From DATDWC01 sp035289805 (lineage in GTDB: Bacteria; Patescibacteriota; Gracilibacteria; Peribacterales; Peribacteraceae): a DNA stretch of 5,844 nucleotides. The DNA lies in the NCBI GenBank assembly GCA_035289805.1, contig DATDWC010000005.1, positions 1-5,844 of the forward strand. Direction: 5' to 3'. The notes below the pieces were generated by a model. The model saw only the letters and a program-made list of their open reading frames with translations. It was not told the DNA's origin and searched no databases. Below, one piece after another: positions 1 through 4,859 of this stretch (position 1 is its first letter; each line of letters starts with the position of its first letter). The translations under genes were made by a program, and so were the position numbers.

Positions 1-1697
1 TCAAGCGCCTGCTCGAGTGTCATCGGTCGCACAGGAACAAGGTTGATTGCTTCGTCAGCCCCCGAAGAGCGCATGTTGCTCAGCTTCTTTTCTTTTGTAG
101 GGTTCACGGGGATATCCTCGGATTTTGCGCTCTCGCCGATAATCATCCCTTCGTAGACGAGGGTCTGCGGCGTGATGAAGAGGAAACCGCGTTCCTGAAG
201 GTTCCAGAGGGCGAATGCCACGGCTTCGCCCGTGATCATGCTGATGATGGAGCCGCGGGTGCGGCCGGGGATCGCTCCCTTTTCCGGTTCGAACCGGAGG
301 AACGAATGGCTGAGGATTCCTTCCCCCTTCGTTTCGATGATGAAGTCGCCACGGAATCCGAGGAGCCCGCGCGTGGGGATCAAAAATTCCATGCGCGTGT
401 GTCCGTCCTTACTGCGCATATCCTGCATCAATCCTCCTCTGCGGCCGAGCATCGTGATGACGGAGCCGCTTGTTTCGTCGGGCGTATCGATGATCACCTG
501 TTCAACGGGTTCGTGCCGTTTCCCGTTGATCTCGCGGAAAATGACTTCTGGGCGCGATACCTGGAGCTCAAATCCTTCGCGGCGCATGGCTTCGATCAAA
601 ACTGCAAGATGGAGCTCTCCGCGACCAGAGACTTTGTAGCTATCTGTTCCGACAATCGGTTCCACATGGAGACCAACGTTTACTTCGCGCTCACGCTCGA
701 GTCTTGCACGGATATGGCGAGTGGTGAGGAGCGTGCCTTCCTTTCCTGCAAAGGGGGAATTATTCACAAGGAAGTTCATGCTGATCGTTGGGGGATCCAC
801 GATGATCGCGGGCAGCGGTTCCACATCACTTGATCCTGCTATCGTTTCGCCGACGTAGATATCCGGAATACCGGCGATAGTTGCGATATCACCTGCTAAG
901 GCTTCCTGTACTTCTTTCTTCTTTAAGCCATCCGCAAGGAATATTTTTGTAATTTTTCCTGTGCGCTTGGTGCCATCTGTTGCTATCACGGTGACTATTT
1001 GTCCTACTTTTGCCACACCTTCATAAATTCTGCCGATGCCCATACGGCCGACGTAATCATCGTAGGCAAGACTCGAGGGTTGCATGCGAAGCGGCGTATT
1101 GGTGATCGCTGGGGCCTTAGTGACATGTTCCAGAATGAGATCGAAGAGGGGAGTTAAATCCGTGCTCTTTTCATCGAGTTTTCGTTTTGCGATTCCCTCG
1201 CGGGCTATGGTGAAGATATACGGAAAATCGAGCTGTTCATCACTTGCTCCAAGCACTCCAAAGAGATCGAAAACTTGATCCACCACAGCGAGTGGTTCCG
1301 CTGCCGGCTTATCAATCTTATTAATCACGACGATCGGTCGGATGCCAAGCTCCAACGACTTCTTCAGCACGAACTTGGTCTGTGGCATCGGACCCTCCTG
1401 TGCATCTACGAGGAGGAGGACACAATCAATCATGCGCAGGATTCGCTCTACCTCACTTCCAAAATCCGCGTGGCCCGGCGTATCCACAATATTGATCTTG
1501 GTATCTTTGTAGTGAATCGATGTGTTCTTTGCGTAGATTGTGATGCCACGCTCTCGCTCCTGCTCGTTACTATCCATCGCTAGCTCCTGCACTTCTTCGT
1601 GCGCGGCGTAAGCACCGCCCTGTTTGAGGAGTGCATCCACGAGAGTGGTTTTCCCATGGTCCACGTGGGCTATGATGGCGATATTACGAATGTCCAT
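1..1697 (-). CDS. typA: Ribosome-associated translational GTPase TypA/BipA (3' end cut off by window)
   Basis: TypA/BipA is a cytoplasmic GTPase of the EF-G/LepA group. It binds the ribosome and is linked to 50S assembly, cold growth and stress adaptation. The 565 codons present read without interruption. The G1 P-loop HVDHGKTT lies at residues 11-18, the G2 region RERGITI at about 48-54, G3 DTPGH at 72-76 followed by ADFGSEVER, and G4 NKID at 126-129. An EF-Tu-like barrel follows (about 200-300), then the EF-G-III-like part containing NNSPFAGKEG and VSGRGELHL, the EF-G-V-like part with PTRGLLGFRGD, and the start of the TypA-specific C-terminal domain. The window ends at LEQAL plus GA, where relatives usually have LEQALEF. 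Family members are about 600-610 residues, so roughly 40 are missing. The ATG at 1697 is chosen because MDIRNIAIIAHVDHGKTT is the normal N-terminus. No Shine-Dalgarno precedes it, only a pyrimidine-rich CTCCCCCTC. A second, out-of-frame copy of the start lies 97 bp upstream. Confidence 0.96.
   Translation of the reverse strand, partial: MDIRNIAIIAHVDHGKTTLVDALLKQGGAYAAHEEVQELAMDSNEQERERGITIYAKNTSIHYKDTKINIVDTPGHADFGSEVERILRMIDCVLLLVDAQEGPMPQTKFVLKKSLELGIRPIVVINKIDKPAAEPLAVVDQVFDLFGVLGASDEQLDFPYIFTIAREGIAKRKLDEKSTDLTPLFDLILEHVTKAPAITNTPLRMQPSSLAYDDYVGRMGIGRIYEGVAKVGQIVTVIATDGTKRTGKITKIFLADGLKKKEVQEALAGDIATIAGIPDIYVGETIAGSSDVEPLPAIIVDPPTISMNFLVNNSPFAGKEGTLLTTRHIRARLEREREVNVGLHVEPIVGTDSYKVSGRGELHLAVLIEAMRREGFELQVSRPEVIFREINGKRHEPVEQVIIDTPDETSGSVITMLGRRGGLMQDMRSKDGHTRMEFLIPTRGLLGFRGDFIIETKGEGILSHSFLRFEPEKGAIPGRTRGSIISMITGEAVAFALWNLQERGFLFITPQTLVYEGMIIGESAKSEDIPVNPTKEKKLSNMRSSGADEAINLVPVRPMTLEQAL
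1674..1697 (-). repeat. Downstream copy of the duplicated typA start (functional copy)
   Basis: These 24 bases are codons 1-8 of typA (MDIRNIAI). They match 1771-1794 at 19 of 24 positions, and the extra downstream A also matches. All five mismatches are C/T changes in third codon positions (Asp2, Ile3, Arg4, Asn5, Ile6), so both copies encode the same eight residues. This copy continues into the P-loop and is the one that makes the full protein. Confidence 0.85.
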
Positions 1698-1716
1698 AAT
1701 GAGGGGGAGCGACTTG

Positions 1717-1768
1717 CCCCGCGAAGCGCGCTTCGACTGTGCTCAGCACAAGCTCCGCGCGAAGTGGG
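1717..1768. repeat. Palindrome-rich short intergenic element
   Basis: This holds a perfect 14-bp palindrome CGAAGCGCGCTTCG (1722-1735), a hairpin-forming TGTGCTcAGCACA (1738-1750), and a directly repeated CGCGAAG at 1720-1726 and 1758-1764. CTTCG (1731-1735) can also pair with CGAAG (1760-1764) around the inner hairpin. The minus-strand core GAGCTTGTGCTGAG, followed by CACAGTCGAAG, resembles short dispersed repeats I recall from many environmental bacterial genomes; I could not verify that here. It is flanked by the two copies of the typA start, as an inserted element would be. It lacks a T-tract, so it is not an intrinsic terminator. Confidence 0.55.
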
Positions 1769-1770
1769 GT

Positions 1771-1794
1771 GATGGCAATGTTGCGGATATCCAT
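1771..1794 (-). repeat. Upstream copy of the typA start codons (MDIRNIAI)
   Basis: On the minus strand this stretch reads ATG GAT ATC CGC AAC ATT GCC ATC, giving MDIRNIAI, the same peptide as the start of typA. It lies 97 bp upstream and therefore in a different frame (97 is not a multiple of three). It does not continue into a GTPase: it runs into the palindromic element and stops at 1684. It follows a -10-like box (TAGAAT, 1813-1808) by 13 nt, which is where an original start might be expected. A natural reading is that this is the older start, separated from the gene when the intervening 73 bp arrived. Confidence 0.8.
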
Positions 1795-1807
1795 GCAAAG
1801 AGCGCTT

Positions 1808-1813
1808 ATTCTA
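1808..1813 (-). promoter_or_regulatory. Candidate -10 box upstream of typA
   Basis: TAGAAT on the minus strand matches the -10 consensus at five of six positions. It would place a transcript start near 1801, about 7 nt before the upstream MDIRNIAI copy and about 100 nt before the typA ATG in use. No good -35 is visible at 16-18 bp. The gap to dedA is under 150 bp, so read-through from dedA is also possible. Confidence 0.35.
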
Positions 1814-1844
1814 CAGGATGATGGGAGAATGGGTAGGGGAATGG

Positions 1845-2534
1845 TTACTGTTTTTGCACGTTTCCATTGGTTCCGTTTGAAAGGCTCCCGAGGAATGGCA
1901 GTGGCAATCCGCGGCTTCTGCGTACGTAACACCATGCTACGAGTGCTGCAATGAGGAGCACCATCACCAGCGTGAGAACGGTTTCCGCAGTTTCCAGTCC
2001 TCGCATCATTCCAATAATCACATCGGTGCCATAGAACCCGACGAGCACGAACGAGAGATCCCGCACGAAGCACCCAAGGAAGGTGACAGCGATGAATGTG
2101 TGGAGGCGGATCCTGATGACCCCGCAGAGGATCGAGATTGGGGCGCTCGGGATTGCAGGGATTGCCCGAAGGAAGAAGAGTAGAACATCATCCTTCCATC
2201 CTTTACCAAGTCTATCCCCGAGATGTTCCACTGCCTTATGCGATAGGCCAAGTTTTTTTCCCCAATGCCCGAGGACAAGATCCTCCAGTTTATCGCCGAT
2301 AACGTAGAGCACCCATGCACCAATTGTCTTTCCAAGCGATCCCAGGAAGGCAAGGAGGAAGAGCGAGGGCAGCGTGTAGCCACGCGTTGCGGCAACCATC
2401 CCTGCGACCGCCATCACCACAAACGAAGGGATAGGCGCAATTACCTCCTCTGTGATGGATCCAAGGAATACAAACCACTCGAGCGGCATGCCTGCCGCAA
2501 GATTCTGGAAGAAGGAAAGAAGGTGAAGAAACAC
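1845..2534 (-). CDS. DedA family (VTT domain) integral membrane protein
   Basis: DedA/VTT proteins are polytopic inner-membrane proteins; several act as undecaprenyl-phosphate or phospholipid flippases and support membrane homeostasis. This one has 229 residues, a usual size. The diagnostic N-terminal segment WFVFLGSITEEVIAPIPS (20-37) has the conserved acidic residues and the re-entrant proline pair. It is followed by a helix with GSLGKTIGAWVLYVIGD (65-81) and the family Arg-Pro hairpin FFLRAIPAIPSAPIS (120-134), then hydrophobic stretches at about 135-170 and 185-204 and a basic RRSR end. The start is GTG: the next in-frame Met (residue 16) would remove the expected leader, and a TAG lies 13 codons upstream. 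The gene begins 39 nt after the membrane-protein gene at 3080-2574, on the same strand, so the two may be co-transcribed. The start may instead be leaderless, since a TACACT box lies 7 nt upstream. The transported substrate cannot be read from the sequence. Confidence 0.9.
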   Translation of the reverse strand: MFLHLLSFFQNLAAGMPLEWFVFLGSITEEVIAPIPSFVVMAVAGMVAATRGYTLPSLFLLAFLGSLGKTIGAWVLYVIGDKLEDLVLGHWGKKLGLSHKAVEHLGDRLGKGWKDDVLLFFLRAIPAIPSAPISILCGVIRIRLHTFIAVTFLGCFVRDLSFVLVGFYGTDVIIGMMRGLETAETVLTLVMVLLIAALVAWCYVRRSRGLPLPFLGSLSNGTNGNVQKQ

Positions 2535-2541
2535 GGGCGAG

Positions 2542-2547
2542 AGTGTA
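2542..2547 (-). promoter_or_regulatory. Candidate -10 box just before the dedA GTG start
   Basis: TACACT on the minus strand lies only 7 nt from the GTG. Transcription from it would start at or next to the first codon and give a leaderless mRNA. A -35 is weak (TTTCCA at 18 bp). The same TACACT-to-GTG arrangement occurs at pyrD, which is the main reason for listing it. Confidence 0.3.
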
Positions 2548-2573
2548 CGGGAGCTTTGGATCCCTTGGAAACA

Positions 2574-3080
2574 CTATTCCCGGTATATCCCGCGAATTTC
2601 GAACAATAACCAGTAGCCGATGAGTATCCCAATGACACCTCCAATTGCGCCGCCGTAGCTTAAGAGCAGATTGATGATCACCGTGGTGGTGGAGAGCGTG
2701 TTAGCGTAGAAGAGGAAATTCCATCCTTTCTTCCGACGTGCTTGCAACGGTTTAAAAGCAAGAACCTGAAGCACAGAAGCAATGCCACCAATCACGAGCG
2801 TCACGATCGCGACGGGGTACATTGTTCTGATTCCGGGGATGACGACGTTGTGAGGAATGGCAGAGAACATCGAGAGCATATTGAAGATGCTGAAAATCCC
2901 AAGAATACCAATGATGCCAAAGATAAGTGCGGCCCATGGTGCAATCGTCGCAAGACCCTGACGAATGTTCTCAGGGAGGTGCGGTGCTTTTCCAAAGAGA
3001 GGTGCCATCCAGGTTTCCAGCGCATTCATCTGCTTTTCAGCATGTGCCTTCCATGAGGAACCTGTGGGTGGAGTATCCAT
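2574..3080 (-). CDS. Four-helix integral membrane protein of unknown function
   Basis: This encodes 168 residues. A soluble N-terminus of about 45 residues (with HLPENIRQGLATIAPWAALIFG leading into the membrane) is followed by four hydrophobic segments at about 46-70, 87-109, 120-140 and 142-162. The short loops include a basic patch QARRKKGW (113-120), probably cytoplasmic. The last two helices are Gly/Ile-rich (GGAIGGVIGILIGYWLLFEI). There is no signal peptidase site, no transporter signature and no charged residue inside a helix. Similar small membrane proteins are, in my recollection, common in Patescibacteria without an assigned role. The ATG at 3080 is the first in frame after the promoter and has a CT-rich leader with no Shine-Dalgarno. 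It ends with TAG 39 nt before dedA, so a shared envelope role is possible but not shown. Confidence 0.85.
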   Translation of the reverse strand: MDTPPTGSSWKAHAEKQMNALETWMAPLFGKAPHLPENIRQGLATIAPWAALIFGIIGILGIFSIFNMLSMFSAIPHNVVIPGIRTMYPVAIVTLVIGGIASVLQVLAFKPLQARRKKGWNFLFYANTLSTTTVIINLLLSYGGAIGGVIGILIGYWLLFEIRGIYRE

Positions 3081-3108
3081 GAAGAGGAGGGGGAGGAAAG
3101 AACCTATG

Positions 3109-3139
3109 CAGAATATTCTGGGGGAGAGCAGCCTGGCAA
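3109..3139 (-). promoter_or_regulatory. Candidate promoter of the membrane-protein/dedA pair, with a palindrome over the -10
   Basis: On the minus strand TTGCCA (3139-3134, five of six matches to the -35) is separated by 18 bp from TATTCT (3115-3110, four of six). The predicted transcript starts near 3103, about 22 nt before the ATG. The -10 box lies inside a perfect 12-bp palindrome, CAGAATATTCTG (3109-3120), which could be a repressor site or chance. The promoter follows directly after the terminator of the zinc-ribbon gene, so this is a natural unit boundary. Confidence 0.45.
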
Positions 3140-3151
3140 ATTTCTTCTTTC

Positions 3152-3178
3152 AAAAAAAGAGGGGCATATGCCCCTCTT
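3152..3178 (-). terminator. Intrinsic terminator after the zinc-ribbon gene
   Basis: Read on the minus strand, AAGAGGGGC pairs perfectly with GCCCCTCTT (9 bp, stem 3178-3157) around an ATAT loop, followed directly by a run of T (seven including the last stem bases). It starts 20 nt after the TAA of the zinc-ribbon gene. The plus-strand reading ends in TTCTTATT, a much poorer T-tract, and no plus-strand gene points into it, so it is assigned to the minus strand. Confidence 0.92.
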
Positions 3179-3198
3179 CTTATTGAGAGCGGGTTAGA

Positions 3199-3483
3199 TT
3201 AACCGCGTTCCGCCATAAAGCATTCGCGGCAGAGGACAGGCTTTCCGCCTTCCTCGACTGGGCGAGGCTTGAATGGCACCTGGCACGAGGCACCGCATTT
3301 TGCACACACGGCATCGTGCATCTGGCGCTGACCGCCGCCATTGCGGTCGGTTTTGCGCTTATCGCGGCAAGCCTTGCACCGCTGTGGAGCGGAAAGGTCT
3401 TTGCTCGCATAGAATTCCTGTTCGCCCTCCGTGAAGACGAACGTTGCGCCGCAGTCGCGGCAGGTGATCTCCTGATCAGCCAT
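3199..3483 (-). CDS. Small double zinc-ribbon protein (zf-trcl-like plus CxxC-x17-CxxC-like domain)
   Basis: This is a 94-residue cytoplasmic protein with eight cysteines in two four-Cys sites. The first is C8-x2-C11 with C36-x2-C39, in the pattern ITCRDCGATFVFTEGEQEFY...PQRCKACR of the 'probable zinc-ribbon' family. The second is C60-x2-C63 with C85-x2-C88, in the pattern VCAKCG..CQVPFKP...KPVLCRECF of the CxxC-x17-CxxC domain. Here its spacer is 21 rather than 17 residues. A basic Gly-rich linker DKRKTDRNGGGQRQ (41-54) joins them, suggesting nucleic-acid or ribosome contact, though no function is established. The frame stays open to an ATG at 3564, but that ATG overlaps the -10 box of a good promoter and the extra 27 residues match nothing, so the ATG at 3483 (MADQEITC) is taken as the start. 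The leader is about 70 nt and T-rich before the start, with no Shine-Dalgarno at normal distance. Confidence 0.9.
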   Translation of the reverse strand: MADQEITCRDCGATFVFTEGEQEFYASKDLSAPQRCKACRDKRKTDRNGGGQRQMHDAVCAKCGASCQVPFKPRPVEEGGKPVLCRECFMAERG

Positions 3484-3562
3484 AAGAGTAAAAAAAGAAG
3501 GAAGTAATGACAGTTCCTTCTCGTAAACCACGAATGGCACTCTGAAGGATGCTGTTTTAAGC

Positions 3563-3590
3563 ATTATGAATGTTCGTATGGGAATGTCAA
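3563..3590 (-). promoter_or_regulatory. Sigma-70-type promoter of the zinc-ribbon gene
   Basis: The minus strand has a perfect TTGACA (3590-3585), a 16-bp spacer, and CATAAT (3568-3563, five of six). Transcription would begin near 3556, giving a leader of roughly 70 nt before the ATG at 3483. It is the strongest promoter match in the window and helps settle the start codon of the zinc-ribbon gene. Confidence 0.75.
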
Positions 3591-3624
3591 CGCTTTTTGG
3601 CTGTTTTTGAAGCCATGAAAGGCG
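3591..3624. other. Imperfect inverted repeat between divergent promoters
   Basis: CGCTTTTTGGCT (3591-3602) can pair with AGCCATGAAAGGCG (3611-3624) around an 8-nt loop, with a 2-nt bulge and two G-T pairs. It abuts the -35 of the zinc-ribbon promoter and lies upstream of the plus-strand promoter. It is outside both predicted transcripts, so it would act as DNA, for example as a regulator site, if it acts at all. It may be chance. Confidence 0.3.
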
Positions 3625-3685
3625 TGATCTTTCGATATTTGTGAGGATGAGAACCCTCCCCCTTATGGAATTTTTTTTGAAATTC

Positions 3686-3694
3686 TGCTATTAT
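3686..3694 (+). promoter_or_regulatory. Extended -10 promoter of the small plus-strand gene
   Basis: TGCTATTAT is an extended -10 (TGn plus five of six consensus bases). There is no convincing -35 upstream, as is common for extended -10 promoters. Transcription would begin near 3700. The box overlaps the in-frame ATG at 3693, so that codon would not be on the transcript, and the next ATG at 3714 becomes the likely start. Confidence 0.55.
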
Positions 3695-3713
3695 GGGGAG
3701 ATTCATACATCCA

Positions 3714-4007
3714 ATGAAGAATCCTATTCATTCCCCACACCACCTGCATAAAGCAGCTGTGAGCATGTGCCTTGCAGGGATTCTCTTCTTTCTCTACGGG
3801 GTTATTGTGAGCGTGCCGGAGTTTTTTAATGGAGCGTTGTTTCTCCGCGCGTCACTTCTTCCTCACAATGATCCCTCTCCTGCACTCATTGGCATTGATC
3901 CCATGAGTGGGAGGGGAGTGTTCTTCCTTGCAATAGTGCTGATCGTCATCGGTGCTACGATTGATGTGTGGCGAAGATTGCACCACGAAGAGTGGAAGTC
4001 TTTGTGA
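3714..4007 (+). CDS. Small two-helix membrane protein, unknown function
   Basis: This encodes 97 residues from the ATG at 3714 (an ATG seven codons earlier lies within the -10 box). The short His-rich N-terminus MKNPIHSPHHLHK is followed by a helix of about 20 residues (AAVSMCLAGILFFLYGVIVSV, about 14-34), a 34-residue loop with PEFFNGALFLRASLLPHNDPSPALIGIDPMSGRG, and a second helix (VFFLAIVLIVIGATIDVW). The tail WRRLHHEEWKSL is charged. The basic tail suggests both ends are cytoplasmic and the loop is external. I do not recognise the family. GGGGAG stands 13 nt before the ATG, too far to be a good Shine-Dalgarno. The gene ends in TGA, 21 bp before the end of convergent pyrK; no terminator hairpin is visible between them. 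It is the only plus-strand gene here. Confidence 0.7.
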   Translation: MKNPIHSPHHLHKAAVSMCLAGILFFLYGVIVSVPEFFNGALFLRASLLPHNDPSPALIGIDPMSGRGVFFLAIVLIVIGATIDVWRRLHHEEWKSL

Positions 4008-4028
4008 GCTGTTCATAGGCAGGGGAGT

Positions 4029-4859
4029 TTAGAAGGTATGCTTCTTTCCTAAATCATCCCTGTGGTACTTTCCGAATTCCGCGATGTTCTGCACGATCTC
4101 ATTTTTTACTACGGGCCCATCAATGCAGAGTCGAATGCCAAGCGGATCCACGACGCAGTTACCACAGAGGCCATAGCCACACTTCATGTAGCGCTCCAGG
4201 CTCATCGCGCAGTCTACTTTCTTTGCTACACAGATATCGGAGATGCGCTTCATCATCATTTCTGGACCGCAGGCGAAGACAGAGATTGGGTTAGGGCTTG
4301 GGCTGGGGTTGAGATTGAGGAGCTTCTCGAGAACTTCTGTGTTGTAGCCTTTATACCCCATTGATCCATCATCCGTTGCGATGTGGAGAGTGGTGTTCTT
4401 GAGTCCTTTGATTTCCTCAAGATAGAGGAGATGTTCCTTTCCTCTCGCACCGACCACAAAGTCGATCGTGCAGTTATCCTTGATTGCTTCATTTGCTACA
4501 AAGTACATAGGAGCAGCTCCATAGCCGCCGGCCATGAGAATAAGGCGCTGATCCTTTTGCCATGTGTAATGTGTGCCAAACGGTCCTCGCAGTCCAACGA
4601 GATCTCCTTCGTTCAGTTTGAAGAGCTCTTTCGTCATATCACCAACATCGAAGAAGGTGATTTTGAGTTCTTCACCATCATCCATGGCAATGCTCATCGG
4701 CACTTCGTCGAAGCCTGGGAGCCACGTCATCACAAATTGACCGGGCTTTGCGCCAAAGCTGAGAGGGAAGGTGAAGGTCTTTACGTGCTCGGTCTCCTGA
4801 ACAATCTTTGCGATGCGATACGTTCTCGGAAGCCGGTCCTCGAGCGGAATTTCCTTCAT
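4029..4859 (-). CDS. pyrK: Dihydroorotate dehydrogenase electron-transfer subunit PyrK
   Basis: PyrK carries FAD and a 2Fe-2S cluster and passes electrons from the FMN of PyrD to NAD+ in class 1B dihydroorotate dehydrogenase. The 276 residues show a ferredoxin-reductase-like FAD barrel (about 10-100, with VPMSIA at 53-58 and GLRGPFG at 89-95). The NAD-binding part contains GGYGAAP (111-117), VVGARGKEHLL (135-145), TDDGSMGYKG (162-171) and FACGPEMM (195-202). The C-terminal cluster site is C227-x4-C232-x2-C235-x9-C245. Many bacterial PyrK proteins have a longer last spacer and an RPxS flavin motif; the short spacer and VPMS are more like archaeal PyrK as I recall them. NPSPSPNP (184-191) looks like an extra linker. 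The ATG at 4859 overlaps the pyrD stop as ATGA. An upstream in-frame ATG at 4958 lies deep inside pyrD and only adds residues that are pyrD in another frame. Confidence 0.93.
   Translation of the reverse strand: MKEIPLEDRLPRTYRIAKIVQETEHVKTFTFPLSFGAKPGQFVMTWLPGFDEVPMSIAMDDGEELKITFFDVGDMTKELFKLNEGDLVGLRGPFGTHYTWQKDQRLILMAGGYGAAPMYFVANEAIKDNCTIDFVVGARGKEHLLYLEEIKGLKNTTLHIATDDGSMGYKGYNTEVLEKLLNLNPSPSPNPISVFACGPEMMMKRISDICVAKKVDCAMSLERYMKCGYGLCGNCVVDPLGIRLCIDGPVVKNEIVQNIAEFGKYHRDDLGKKHTF
4288..4308 (+). other. G-quadruplex motif inside pyrK, on the strand opposite the coding strand
   Basis: Four G-runs (4288-4290, 4294-4296, 4300-4302, 4305-4308) with loops of 3, 3 and 2 bases fit the standard G-quadruplex pattern. 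They lie on the plus strand, which is the template for pyrK. They correspond exactly to the codons of the NPSPSPNP linker. Confidence 0.7.

Larger units (their letters stand above)
1684..1794 (-). other. Possible 36-codon upstream ORF overlapping the typA start
   Basis: Starting at the upstream MDIRNIAI copy, an open frame of 36 codons crosses the palindromic element and ends with TAA at 1686-1684. That is 11 nt past the typA ATG, an overlap of 14 nt in another frame. If translated, it would bring a terminating ribosome next to the typA start and could couple or dampen typA translation. The part after residue 8 (TPLRAELVLSTVEA and onward) is translated repeat element and looks like no protein family I recognise. 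It may equally be an untranslated relic. There is no Shine-Dalgarno before its ATG. Confidence 0.35.

Noticed and set aside
306..833. Plus-strand open frame of 175 codons
   Set aside because: It lies wholly inside typA on the opposite strand; the typA reading has clear GTPase-family motifs and this frame has none.
1698..1844. Palindromes after dedA read as a terminator
   Set aside because: The hairpins are not followed by a T-tract on the minus strand.
1684..2073. Minus-strand 129-codon frame spanning the end of dedA and the typA leader
   Set aside because: Most of it is dedA in another frame. Only its last 36 codons, from the duplicated typA start, are worth listing separately.
3484..3564. 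Longer form of the zinc-ribbon protein from ATG 3564
   Set aside because: That ATG overlaps the -10 box of the best promoter in the window, so it would not be transcribed from it, and the extra residues match no family.
4008..4028. Bidirectional terminator between the convergent small gene and pyrK
   Set aside because: The 21-bp gap and the gene ends beside it show no convincing hairpin or T-tract.
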